Below, piece by piece: positions 52,200 through 64,000 of a DNA stretch of 64,000 nt. Position 1 is the first letter of the stretch. Every line of letters starts with the position of its first letter. A model generated the notes under the pieces. That model had not been told where the DNA came from and searched no databases. It saw only the letters and a program-made list of their open reading frames with translations. Source of the stretch: Albula goreensis (Eukaryota; Chordata; Actinopteri; Albuliformes; Albulidae); contig CM040750.1 of NCBI GenBank assembly GCA_022829145.1, forward strand, positions 6,262,255 through 6,326,254, given 5' to 3'. The position numbers and the translations under genes are program-made.

Positions 52200-55100
52200 T
52201 GTTAATTGTTCCGTGAAGGTGTTAATCCAGCATGCCAGCATTTTTGATGGGAAGCGAGAACAGAGAACTGAGTAGGGTGAAACAGTGATTTTAGTCACAG
52301 TAACTGTTCAGGACGCTACATAAAATTCCATTGTAATTGCGAGATGCCTATGATGTGCCTTTTATTTATTTATTTGTTTGTTTGTTTGTTTGTTTGCAGT
52401 TTTTTACATGATTGCTTTGCTATGCATTTTACATAGGGCAATCTACATTATAGGCCTGTAGTTTTGTGCCATATGTGATGTATAATCTCATGCTGAAGTA
52501 CAGGGAATATGTTACAAACTTGTATATGTATTTGTATTCCACTCATGGACTGTTTATGTAAGTATCATATTCACATGCATTCTCAGTGCTGTCCTGTGTA
52601 TGATGTAGGTTTCACTAGCATACATTAGTGTATTTTTTATGATTTTGCTCTTTTTCCCATCCTCATTCTGTGTATGTGGATGATTGTCCATTCATGTTTT
52701 CTAAAGGGTTGCCATTTGTGTAATGGCCCTCATTTATCATGTCTCTTCTGTAGGACAGATGTTCATCAAGCAAGTCAATTTCAATCAGCTCCCCCTGCCT
52801 AACCAAAGGTAATTCAGAATGCTATACTGTCTTGGACATTTATAAATAGTTGATACTAATAATGCTAAAGTAACCTTTGACCACAGGAATCCTTCTGTGT
52901 TTGTATCAGTGCATATACCTGCATTCTTCTTAATGGAGATTTAGATTCAACATGGTGAATGAACCTCTATATTTATGTCTGTATGTGATTGCTGCTTTAT
53001 GTTTGGCCATTTCACTGAGTTACATTGTCCAAGATGGTGCTGCAACAGCTTCTTTGCTTCACAGCTTCTTTCAGCCTCTGTCAGGGGTAAGTGAACACTC
53101 CAAGAAGAAAGAGATTACATATGTATTTTATGTTTGAGTATTGTATTAATGCAGCAAGCGAATAGAATTACTCACTTGTTCATATACTCTCTTCTCAAGT
53201 CGAGTTGTTGAAACAGGGACCAGATGTATGTCATTGGTGCAGAACATAAACCTATGGCAAAAGATCTTGTATGAGAATGCAAAGAATGAACACCATATCA
53301 GAATTGGCTGCAAATTATCATTGGTAACTCTCATACTTTTAGCTGATCTTCTCTCTGAGCAGCAAAGGGGAAGCATCCTTGCTGAAAGAGTTGTTTGTTA
53401 ACTTTCTCTTTCTCTTTAGATAGTCTGTAAAACGGGAGTCCTGATCTATTCGGTCACCTTTGGCACTTGGGGCTTTACCCCTCTCTAGGGTTATCTTTGC
53501 ACTTTTGTACCAGTCGTATGCACTTTGCCTTGTAAGTCGCTCTGGATAAGAGCATCTAACAAACGCCCTTAATGTAATGTAAAGATGAGGAAAGCCAGCG
53601 GGAGAAATTCATAGCCTGGAGGCTGGAAAGGCTGAGAGTCTGAACAGAGTGCTGCGCAGGCCTAGATGCATCCACTGCCAGCTGTGAGGCTTTCGTGGGG
53701 GGCTTGCGTAGATAACGGTGACAGCATACCTTCATAACATGCATGGTGTCTCTTTTGCAATTGCTGTAGTTGCCTTAACTGGCAGATTTTGATGTCATTC
53801 TTTCACACTGGATGACAATTAGGTTCACTAAGGAAGAGCTGTGGTTGTCTATTCTGTGATGTCGTGTCTCCTTAAATGCAACTCTCTTTGAACACTAACC
53901 TTTTTGATCACATCTACCTCTTTGATAATAACTGGAGCACATATTTGCCTTGTGTGGGATTCTACAGTGAAAGCTTTGGTCTGAAGTACAAAGAATGTTC
54001 ACTTATGTAAATACTGTTTCACCATCATCCACTGATTGCCTTTGTACTTTGTTGCTAGAAAAGAATGAAAGACTAGATGATATCTGAAGTTCAGTGAAGT
54101 AAATTATTTGTTGAACTCCAAATAGTGTTGTTGGTGTTTGGTGTGAACAGAAATACTGCTGTTTCTGCAGATGAGAAAATTCCCTATTACATCCTCCAGA
54201 TCAAAAAGTATGCATGAATTACGTTGCCGTTACGTTGTGTGCTAGCTGGGTTTGTTGTCATTTTCCATAACAAACCAGGATATTCATTAAAACAATTCTA
54301 GTCGACTGAAACTTCCTTACATTTATGCCTTTCTTAAACTTCAGCCCCCTGGTGGACCATAAACGTACTGTGATGAATCCTTATCAAATTTAACGAGTAT
54401 CTCTTTGTTTATACTCGTACTTTCATCCTGCTCTTTGATGTATGGAAAGGTAACTTACAGTGCGTCTTTTTACTTGTCCATTTTAAGAGTGGTAGCATAT
54501 GGGCAAGAGAATCATTAGAGAGTAGCATGAATAATAAGCATACTAAACAATAAATTAATATTTATTTATTAATAAGAGGATAGATCCGCCTTTCAGAATA
54601 GTTTCAGTCTATGTGGGGATATTGTTACAGAGGGTATACGCTGTTTTAATTGGAATACTGGTACATTCTTCATGGCATGTTCTTGCGCTCATCCCACAAT
54701 TGCTTGATTATCATTGATTAATGAATGGGGGTCCAACCAATATCAACTTTGTGAAACTCATGACATACAGCTTTTGCTGAAAATGGGTCATGATTTTCAA
54801 CACTGCTCCCCTTGACACATTTTGTAGTTTTGCCATTTCTGTGACTGACAGACCTGCAGTTTTGGCACCCGCTATTTGACCTCTTTCAAATTCTGCTCTC
54901 TTCTCATGTTCCTGTAGATCTCATTTTAAAGTGTTGATATAAAACTCTGTATAGCAGAAACATATTGGTATTATTTGTATTGTCATTAATATGAAATGTA
55001 TGATAACCCATTGTAAACTGTGATTTAGTTACTTAAAAATAGTAAATTTTTCTCCCTCTATTGTATCTATTGTATTGTATACCTCCTAAATTTTTTTCCT

Positions 55101-57270
55101 CTAAGTTCTATTACCGTTTTCCAAATATTCAGGAAGATTGATATGCAACTGAAACATATGTAAAGAGAAAACAGCAAATATCCAGCAAAGAGAGAAATGA
55201 AGAACAGATGAGAAGAATGGTTTTCCATAAATTAAGTTGCTTAACAATCTGCTATAAGCTGTTGAAGCATCAACATGTGCACACTCTTGCCAGGAAAAAC
55301 ATTTTTCCAAACTGAAATAATATTGTGCAGGGAATTGTTTTAATGTAAAACACAGACTTTTTTCAGCTAACATATTAATTTCTCCTTCATAGGCTGACAT
55401 TAGTCATCACTGAGCTTGAGTGTTTTTCTCCAGCAAGGCTGTAATTTGGGTTTGCTGTTCATCACATCTCCCATTGGCCTCCTGTTCAGGGTGGAAAAAC
55501 CGCTGTGCATGCTGGGAAGGATTGGCAAACTCCTACCGTATTTTTTTTTTTTTTTTATACATATGAGGCTGGTCCCTCACAGTGCCTGAAAAACTTTCTA
55601 CACAGGATCCTCAACCCATGTTTTTACATTTCAGTACAGTCCTCTCTGCTAAATCTGAGATTTGAGTTCCTTTAGCTTTTGCTTATGGCCCACTGTCTGG
55701 TTCTGGATATGTCAGAATTACTGCCAGGACCTCTTCTTCATATCTGAAACCAAGATTGTTTTAAGCCTCTGGAGAAAGTCTTATGAACTTTTAAAATGTA
55801 GTGTAGAAAAAAGCTGGCTTGCTGTTGGTCCTTGCATTTCCTTCTCACCTTTGCAAAGTTTTGTCTTTGGCATTATCTACCAGATAACACTCTTACTATG
55901 AGCAGTGGGAGGGTCACCTGCCCACTGCACACCTTAGATAGGGGGCTGAACCATCTGCAGATGGGGGACAGGAGGCAAACTAAATGCACATTTGCATAAA
56001 AATGCAAAAAAATTGGGGGACAAATTTATTGCTGGGGGTTAAAAAGAGATGGTGTTGAATTCAGTAATGATCGCTCACTGGATTTGAAAAATGTTAGGCT
56101 ACTCTAATATGCATTCACCCACCACTCTAGCAACACATGCTATTTAACATTTGATTCAGATTATGCTCCAAACATTGTAAGTGATTTAGTGATTAGGCAA
56201 TGACATTGGATGCTTTGTTGATGTCACCCAATTATCTGTGCCAGACTGCTTTTTAACACAGTGAACTCATTAGGTTTCAGATAAGCATAATTACAATCAT
56301 ATAATTGTAATTAAATACAATTGTCAGTATATCATCGCATCTTTCATGACCCCCCAATTTTTGGAAAGCCAATGTGAGGCTTTTGCACCCTCTATGCTAA
56401 AAAACTTTTTCTCCCCTTAACACAGCTCCAAAATCACTCTCACCCCTAATAATCCACTGTTCTGCTTGTTTAATATATTTAACAGATTTAGATGGTGCAG
56501 CAGGCTCTTTGTTCATATTGCCTCTAGGCTATGCAAATCCCTCGGGGGAGCTGTGTGCTCAGATATTTGGATACCCTCCTGCTGAACTGTCTTAATCAGT
56601 GTCCTGGCCCTATTTAACCTCTTTCATCATTTTTAAACGACTGTTTCCAACACTTTTGTCCTGATAACAGTGTTTATTTCTTAACCATTAACTATTTTGT
56701 AATGATGTTTTACTGCAGCATTAGTTTTATATTGTCTTAAAGTATGTTGATTATCGACTACTACACCGTTACAAGCAGTAGCTATGTTATACCACTAGAT
56801 GGCAAAAACGTTATTGGTGCAATATTAATGATAAGCGTATAATACTTCTGCAATAATAATAACACTAATACTTCAACTAACAAAAACAAAATAATAATAA
56901 TCATTGTCGTCGATGTCGTTGTCATCATAGTTGCATGTTTCCAGTCTTTCAATCCCAAGCAGTTTCATTATGAAACCAAACACAAATTACAGGCATGAAA
57001 AAATAGGACAAAAAGTAATACATAAACACCAGAGTTTTAGAGGAGAGGGTTTTGTGGGAGAGTGAAAATTGTCAGTAGTTTAGCCGGAACGACAGGACGC
57101 GGAGGATGAACTTGCCGTCAGGTGAAAAGTCGCCGAACTGACAGGGAACCCCCTCCCCTTCCTGTCTTTTGCGCTGACCTAACATTTTAAGTGCGGCATT
57201 TCTGTGACTCATAAATTCTCAGAAAGCCTGAACAATTCGTAATAGTGTACACCGTTTCAAACGGACTCGC
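52200..57270. other. fbxo43-mboat1 divergent intergenic region
   Basis: About 5 kb of AT-rich DNA. It holds a SINE/LINE-type 3' tail at 53400-53582 and a small hydrophobic open frame before a donor-like site at 52952-53089 (see findings). The polr2k gene expected beside fbxo43 in tetrapods was not recognised. Confidence 0.5.
53400..53582 (+). mobile_element. teleost SINE/LINE 3' tail
   Basis: Contains ttgtaagtcgctctggataa followed by gagcatct..aaacgccc and a taatgtaatgta end, the very common 3' tail of fish SINEs and their partner LINEs. Only the distal part is recognisable. Confidence 0.65.
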
Positions 57271-57274
57271 CGGA

Positions 57275-57340
57275 CCAATGGAGCAGGAGGGAGTAGGACG
57301 GACCGCGGGCGTGGTCCATTCAAACCTACCTCCAAGATGG
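57275..57340 (+). promoter_or_regulatory. mboat1: possible mboat1 promoter elements
   Basis: In a locally CpG-richer stretch about 1.1 kb before the start codon: a CCAAT box at 57275-57279, a GC-box-like GGGCGTGG at 57307-57314, and a YY1-like CCAAGATGG at 57332-57340. Such clusters mark TATA-less vertebrate promoters. Strand is inferred from the gene downstream. Confidence 0.35.
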
Positions 57341-58389
57341 GAGAGCCGGTTTAAAAGAACAGGTTTGACCAGACCGCCAAGACAATGTTTCACCCACATT
57401 ATTTAGGGAAATCATTTATTGTGCCTTGTGCCTCACACTGAAACTGATCCGAGGTGAGATAATCTCCAAACGACGCAGGAACCTGTGAATAAGCAAGATG
57501 AGTGTCCTTAAGTTTCACGTTCTTCGTTTTGACTTCGTGTTCTATCCAGGTCCCAGTTTCACAAGTATTTACATTCAATCTATCCATGGAGATCTTTTGT
57601 CCTATAATTGTAACTGTTATTTCTTAATTATAGAAGCCTATTTAATTGCGCCGCAAGGTTCGTCTAACAGTTCTTCTTAATATATACAGTACTACCATAC
57701 GTGTTTTGCTTTGATTTTGTCTGAACTTTCTTTTAACCTCAGCGATGATCCACATCCGCCTATTCCTTGACATTTAATGATTGAAGTTTTTAATTCCTCA
57801 TGAAATCAGGAACATGTTTGGCTGCCTATCCGACATTAACTAGCAGTATTGACAGCAGGTGAATAGTAAAATTTGGTGACCCGACTAAACGAAATTAACA
57901 GCCCATATCTCGTTATCATAGATTGCTGGAGTTAAGCCATATTCGTCATTCTCTGCAAGTCATTGAAGTAAATGGACGGTTGCTAGCCGTAGCAGCTCCA
58001 GGAGTAGAGATCTCTCCAATCTGGACGATCTCACGCCCACAGACTTCAATGCTTACTCAGACCACATTCAAGACTCAGATTTTTTCCTTTGCCCCGCCTT
58101 GGTATGTGGAAGAGCCTATCCCGTCACTCGCTGTGGTTCACTGGAAAGACACAGCTTTTGGTTACTGTCACAGCCCGACAACTGCCTGCGCGCAGTAGCG
58201 TTACACTTCAGTCAACTGGAGTCGAATCATTTTAGCCGCAGCTACCCATCAATGAACTAAATAGTTAAGGCTGTGCAACAAGTCCAAAGTTTTACATCGA
58301 AAAGTTAAAAATTGTACCAAACAATTTTTTTTTTTTTTTTTCAACTCTGAAGCGGTGCTACAGAGGTTTGGAGGTGGTAGAAATGCAGA

Positions 58390-58479
58390 ATGGGAGAGCA
58401 GTCAAGTTTTACGCATAGAACCACAGGTTCCATATTTTTATATCCTGTCAGCGAGTTCTTCGGAATCCCGTTGGACCAG
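58390..58479 (+). CDS. mboat1: mboat1-like exon 1 (start codon)
   Basis: ATG at 58390, with an in-frame TAG twelve bases upstream, opens 30 codons ending SEFFGIPLDQ before donor CAG|gtagga, phase 0. The conserved RTTGS and GIPLDQ identify it despite its small size. It lies 2.4 kb before exon 2. Confidence 0.85.
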
Positions 58480-61400
58480 GTAGGACCAGGAGTAGCCCAT
58501 GTCCGAAATATCCAGCCATTATACATTTTTGGTTAAATTGATTAACGTTTTCATTTCTGACCTGCTATCGGTACGGTACATAACTTAAAAAGTTTGAAAT
58601 TTGCTTCTGGAGTTCCATTCCATGTAGTGAAATAAGAGCTGGGTAGTTACTACGGTATGACACCGAGATATTGTACGTTTTTAAATACGGCAAAAGTATC
58701 GCCAGTGATTTTAAAACGTTTCTTTTGAAAACGAAGTTTTATCTGCTTGCAAATTGTATTTCAACAAAATTTATAACCTTGCCGACGATTCGTTTCTTTA
58801 CATAAAGTTTATGTATTTTTATTAATATTATATGGTCATTGCCTCCATTCCGCCCATTTATAAATGTAGCTAAACAACATGTGCGTATCACAGAGATGTT
58901 ACTAGAAAGCCTTCTCTCTGAATTCACAGCTCTGTGTATATCCCAATGCAGCTTCACTGCCAAGTACCACTGAACACAGCAGCACTTTCCAGGCCCAGTA
59001 GGGTAAATATCCATCATATTCTTGAACACAAAAAAACACAAACACAAAAGCACACACTAAAACTAAGAATAACGAGAGAAAGAACAATAACATACGATTG
59101 TTGAACCGTTTCGCAGTGTCCCATGCGGAAATGCAACATAAACCGATACCATGCCGACGCTAATTTCCGCTCATTCATCAATCGAGTTTTGGTTACCAGT
59201 GACCGCATTTTTTCCAGAGTTTCGCCACAATTTGTTGGAAAGTTGCCAGTGAGAACACATGCTAAATGCTAAACGCTCACCTTATGTCTATTTTTGTATT
59301 TATGTGAAAATACTCATTTATGTGCAAATACTCATTGTCTTTTGGGTAAGCATTTTTTGGTTAAGAAACCTGCAGTTGCGGGTTTCTTCTCATTTTATTG
59401 GCAAACCGGTGCTTCGCATAGCACTTGCCATGCTTCCTACTGCTGAATACATACGATTATCCGCTGTCTCAGGGTCACTCCCATCTAGGGCTCGTCTCTT
59501 ATTAGGCTTCACAGCTGGGATTTAACTGCCCGCATGTGATACCTCTGCGCATTTCTGAATGGGTCTTTTCTCCTTTTAATTAAATACCTCTCAATTATTT
59601 ACTGTCAGGGGACCAGTTGAAAGAAACGTTTCACAGCAGACTGGTTATTGTAAGATTTTTGCAAATAAGTGAACACGTTTACATGGTCACGTGGAGTCCC
59701 ATTGACAGTGTGTTTCATTAATATTTTTTTGGGTCACCTCCAAAGACAATCTGTAAACTTTTATGTTATTTAAATCTGTGGGTTTACAAGCAGTGGGTGT
59801 GGTGTATTTGTGGTCAGAGTGTCTCTTTGCTAGGTGGTTTTCTGGGTGTCAGTAACAGGGCAGTTCTTCACAGTACCATCACAGCAGATTGATTGATTGA
59901 TAAAGCATCATTATTTGGCTGAAACTGCAAAGCAGTGACTATTGCTTAAGCATACAACAAAACAATATAACACAGTTCAATGGGATACAAATAAGTATTT
60001 TTGTGTCTTTGTTGGGTGGAGATGGGGTGCACCAGTAGTCTCTGTCTTTCAGAAAATTCCTCCTGCTGCCAGCATAGAGCACAGAGCTACTTAAGACATT
60101 TTATATTACAGAAGTGATTTGTTGGAAGAATTTTTTTCTTATGTGGTGATATTTGGGTCGTTCCATGTCAGATTACCAAAGGAACATGGATTGTGATACC
60201 CACAATGTCAGATTGTTCTCTCATTGTTTCTATGGACAGGAACCAATACGGCCAGCATTCTTGCAAAATTATTTAGCACATAATAATATGGTCACTGAAC
60301 AATTAAACTAATCGATTGCGCTCAAATTAAACAGCTTAATTTCATGGAGTTTCTAGTGCAGCACTCAACATGAGGGTGACAGTATGAGCTCAGCTGGCGT
60401 GTGTCACTGTGTCTGCTGGTCGCGGTCTCTGCTGGTCGCTGTGTCTGCCGCCCTCAGCTGTGAGACTCTGCTCATCGGGTCTGGCTCTGGTCAAAAGACT
60501 TTCTCAGTTTAAAGATTAGTAACTATAGTTAGGTGATCTGTTATTGTGATCTTTTAGCGTATAACATTGTACTGAGCTCTGTGCTGTACCTCCATGTCGA
60601 TAGCGTGACAGGTGATGTAGTTTGTGCTAGAGTCTGGTTGTGTGTATTGGCTGGAGATTGATCTGAGGCTAGCTATGGTTAGCGGGGCTCAGAGCTCTAG
60701 GCCTCAGGCTGCAGCCAGGCTGGGGTGCTTTCTGAACTCAGTGTAGGGATTCCATTATGTGACGAACAGGAAAGTTGCTGTCTTCAGGGCGATGCTTCCT
60801 GAACTTTCTTGGCCTTTCTCAGTTTCAAAGAAACAGTGGAGACTGGCCTCATTTTCTGTTTGGCCTCTCTTAATCCCTCCCTCCTCTCCCTGCCTCCATC
60901 CCTCCCTCCCTCCCTCTCTCAGGTGAACTTCTTGGCGTGCCAAGTGTTTGCGGTCGGTGCTGCGTTTTGGTTCCGCCTCTACCTCAGCCCCCAGCATGCC
61001 AGCACAGTGGTCCGCCATGCTATTGCCACTCTCCTTGGCGCCTTCTTCCTCATTTTCTGCTTTGGCTGGTAGGTCCACCTCTGGTCTTCCCTTCATTCTA
61101 CACTAATGAAATACTCTGATATTCTGTGCCTGTCCAACCATAAATAAATGGCAGACTGACTCAATATGTGAAACTTTATTGTCAACCAACAGTAACATAT
61201 CAGAAAACAAAGTTAGCTTTAAGTTTATTATAGAAAATTCTGCAAATTCCTAGTGTTTTTACTAAATCTCTCCTCTGTAATTTCAGTGTCACTGATTTGG
61301 GGAAAAATGGCAACCAGAGTATATGCTCTTTGGCTGTTCCTTTGTAGTGGATTATTTGGCGAAACCTAAATGTTACTACCATAAACACAGGTCCGCTGTC

Positions 61401-63285
61401 ATGCAGCTGCTAGTCATAGTGTCTGTGCTACTGTAACTGAGGATTCCCAGTGCTAGACCTGGGACCTGACCAAGGAGAACTGTGTGGCTGAAGGTAGTTG
61501 TTATAGCTGCAAGGTTGGGCCTTCAGGAGTGAAACAACATTCAGTTAGCAAAATGAGAGGATGTAGATTTTATGTTGTTGATGTGTTGTGGTTTTCCTTC
61601 ACTGCAGGTATTCGATGCACATTTTTATCCTGGTGTTTGCCTGCTACTGGATCATGCTCAACGCCAGCATTCACAATATCCACAGGTAACCATGGCAACC
61701 TACAACAACATTCTACGCGCCAGCAGAACCGTACCGGGTTTCTCACCTGGCTGTCCACATCATTGTAGCATTGCTTTGTGTGGTTGGGATAATTCAGTTT
61801 CCTGAAATCCACATCATTACACAGTGTCATTCTGTCATTGTCAGAGGACCTTGCTCTGTTATACCCCGTGTGTGTGTGCACACATGCTTGTGGGTGTGTG
61901 TGTATGTGTACACACACATCCTTTTGAGCGAGCCTGCTTTCATGGTGTGTGTGTGTGTGTGTGTGTGTGTATGTTTGGTATTTTGTGAATGCAGGTAAGT
62001 CATCCTGAGGATATGAAGTCTATAGTGACTAGACGGCTCCATTGTTCTCAGCTGGTATGCTGGCTTCTTCAGTTTTATACCCTCTGCATTCTAATAGCCA
62101 TTGTTTTAAGTGCCATTACTTTTGCATTCAGAATCCAATAACAGAGAAACTCTTATCTAGAAATCTTTCTCCATGTATGTGAAATGCGACAAAATGGTCC
62201 TTTTTCATATAATAGTGGAGATTAACAGGCATGTGGATTCTGAAACCTTTGGACAAAGAGGATATTACTTCTAACCCATAATATAAATGGAATAAATTTA
62301 ATAGCTTTATTAAATATGGAGTTGAATACCTTTGTTCTCATTTGATGGTGCTTATTTAAAGAGATTTATTTTTCCTCCTGATATCAGTAGAGATTTTTCT
62401 CTATGTGGTGGCCTTCTGTACAACACAACACAAATACAGTGAGCATGACCTCAACTCTGATTCAGGAAAGGAGGGGTTTCTTCTCTCAAAAAATTCACTA
62501 TAGGAGCCTGACTAGATTCTTTCACATTTCCTGTATCATAACACACAGGATGTATGCAGAAGATGTTGAGCAACTTTGCCCTTAAGGCAATTCCCTACTT
62601 TACCTTAAATAACTTAAAAGCCCCAAGCTCACTGGGACCATGTCTGGGTCGTTGCTTGGTCGTTCCACTTCGCTGTATTGCGTAGCCTTTGAGAGGTCAG
62701 CCATGGTCACCCCTAAGTGTGATCTTTATGTTTTCTTTTCGGAACCATAATGCAACAATCACTGTCATAAGAAGTTTTGGTTTTAGAGATGTATAAAAAC
62801 GAGAAAATTATTAAGTTACAAAACTGAATAATGAGGTTTTAAATCTGACCAGTTTGCCATTATTTCCAGCTGCTTTAGTTACTGTGTTTATTGTAGATTG
62901 GTGTTCAGCTTTTTCCAGGGAAGACATGATGTAACTGCCAAACATTTGAACCTCTTGCCTCATCCTTACTGGAAAGCACTGAGTGTGTCTTTTATCCGAG
63001 AATGGTAACTGGATTGTTTTGATCCTGTGCTTAGTGTGAAGAGCCTATTGCTTTTTAACCTGCTGCTTGCTTTCTCCTCAATAGAAGGCTCAGTGTAGGC
63101 AAACATTGCTGTCATTAGCCTAATACAAATGTGTAAAATGGTGAATCGTGAAATGTGTTTTCCAGCGTATTAACAGTGTGTTTCTCCAGGTATACGATGA
63201 TCGTGGCGATGGGCTACCTCACGATTTGTCAGATCAGCAGAGTGTTCATTTTCAGCTACGGGATCCTGTCCACAGACTTCTCTGG
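58390..63285 (+). CDS. mboat1: mboat1-like lysophospholipid acyltransferase, first four coding exons
   Basis: MBOAT1/2 are ER multi-pass enzymes that re-acylate lysophospholipids (MBOAT1 prefers lyso-PE and lyso-PS). Exons 58390-58479, 60923-61068, 61608-61685 and 63190-63285 join in phase. They encode MGEQSSFTHRTTGS, SEFFGIPLDQ, VNFLACQVFAVGAAFWFRLY, IATLLGAFFLIFCFGW, YSMHIFILVFACYWIMLNA and MGYLTICQISRVFIFSYGIL, then STDFSG. The RTTGS..P.SE..GIPLDQ|VNF start and GYLTIC.ISR..IF.YGIL.TDFSG match MBOAT1 better than MBOAT2 by my recollection of the human proteins. Several hydrophobic segments are membrane spans. The catalytic Asn and His lie in exons beyond the right edge. Confidence 0.85.
60923..61068 (+). 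CDS. mboat1: mboat1-like exon 2
   Basis: Acceptor ccctctctcag after a long CCT tract; VNFLACQVFAVGAAFWFRLY, then RHAIATLLGAFFLIFCFG, with Trp split at TG|gtaggt. Two membrane segments. Confidence 0.93.
61608..61685 (+). CDS. mboat1: mboat1-like exon 3
   Basis: Completes Trp, then YSMHIFILVFACYWIMLNAS and IHNIH; acceptor cactgcag, donor CACAG|gtaacc, phase 2. One membrane segment. Confidence 0.92.
63190..63285 (+). CDS. mboat1: mboat1-like exon 4
   Basis: Completes Arg, then YTMIVAMGYLTICQISRVFI and FSYGILSTDFSG (last Gly split); acceptor tttctccag, donor TCTGG|gtgagt. The STDFSG motif is a family hallmark. Confidence 0.94.
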
Positions 63286-64000
63286 GTGAGTTCAGAGGGG
63301 CCTGCTTTCATTAAAAAAGGCTCTGGAGATAAATGAACTCCATTCATAGGCCCCACAGCAAGGATCACTGCATTGGAAGCGGTGGATGTGTCGATGGGGC
63401 GTTTTCCTATGTTTGGAGAAGTATTGCACTCTCCATACCAGCACTGTTATCTGCAGATTTAACAGATTTTCCCTTTGCATATTATGTATTGATCAGGCAT
63501 TTTTTTTAATGAACATACTTTGTTATTCTCTCTGAAACCATTTTGAAACCATTTTGAAACTGTAAGGGTTCAATCATATATACTATTGTATAGTCAAAAT
63601 GCATGTAGCATTTTATTATAGGAGGTTATTTTGGAAAGTAACACATGAGGCTAATTTGCTGTTAGTAATTAATGTAGATTAGTTGCCTATACAGATACCT
63701 TCATCCCAATCTTTTCAGAGCTATGCTGTGTTTATGATATGGACACACACAGTCTGTGCTGTCAGGGGAGCACAAAGTCAGTGTAAGGTTTGTTCATGCA
63801 CCCAGTCTGCCAGTAGAGGCCACTAGAGAGTGATGAGACTCATGAACCTCAGCCAACTTAACCCCTCTCTTTCCCTGGTCAGGCAGAGCCAATGCAGCCT
63901 TTTGGCAATAGCTAGTAATGGCTCAGCTGGGACTCTCAGGACTCATTGCTACTAACAGGTGTCTTCCTTCTGCTGGCCTCTTCGTTTTTTTTTACATTTT

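Noticed and set aside
57498..57680. Small open frame before mboat1
   Set aside because: No homology and no phase link to exon 2; exon 58390-58479 fits the family instead.
60755..61096. 113-residue minus-strand frame
   Set aside because: Antisense of mboat1 exon 2 and the CCT tract before it.

Overview
This is nuclear DNA from a ray-finned fish: long introns, GT/AG splice sites, abundant CA/GT microsatellites, teleost-type SINE/LINE tails, a Tc1-like transposon and a solo LTR. The species cannot be fixed from the sequence. No bacterial-style system, CRISPR array, rRNA or convincing tRNA gene was seen. All four genes belong to known vertebrate families.

Layout. (1) 228-19576, + strand: the last 16 coding exons (about 1,170 residues) of vps13b, the lipid-transfer/Golgi protein mutated in Cohen syndrome; its 5' part lies left of the window. 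A 3'UTR runs to a poly(A) signal near 20765. (2) 40808-23455, - strand: an essentially complete rgs22 (about 24 coding exons, about 1,230 residues), a protein with several RGS domains. (3) 50225-43463, - strand: fbxo43 (Emi2), an APC/C inhibitor, with F-box region, C-terminal zinc-binding region and RL tail. Its fourth intron holds a LINE 3' remnant and a perfect solo LTR with a 5-bp target duplication. (4) 58390 to beyond the window, + strand: the first four coding exons of an MBOAT lysophospholipid acyltransferase, closest to mboat1. Its short first coding exon is clear from its conserved residues and its phase.

The order vps13b - rgs22 - fbxo43 matches human 8q22.2. I did not find cox6c (expected between vps13b and rgs22) or polr2k (expected next to fbxo43). 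The mboat1 neighbour is unlike the human arrangement, so a synteny break lies between about 52.2 and 58.4 kb. The genes share no pathway; they are separate transcription units.

The most useful observation concerns reading frames. Conserved coding sequence is interrupted at four places (vps13b exon 9/10 junction, rgs22 exon 17, fbxo43 twice), and in every case the frame would be restored by one extra base. This points to missing-base errors in the assembly more than to dead genes, although one fbxo43 break can also be read as a 38-nt intron. Other points of interest are a minisatellite that copies the splice donor of an rgs22 exon, GT-rich tracts before many vps13b acceptors, and many minisatellites of roughly 30-60 bp. 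I found no clear sign of a previously undescribed system.
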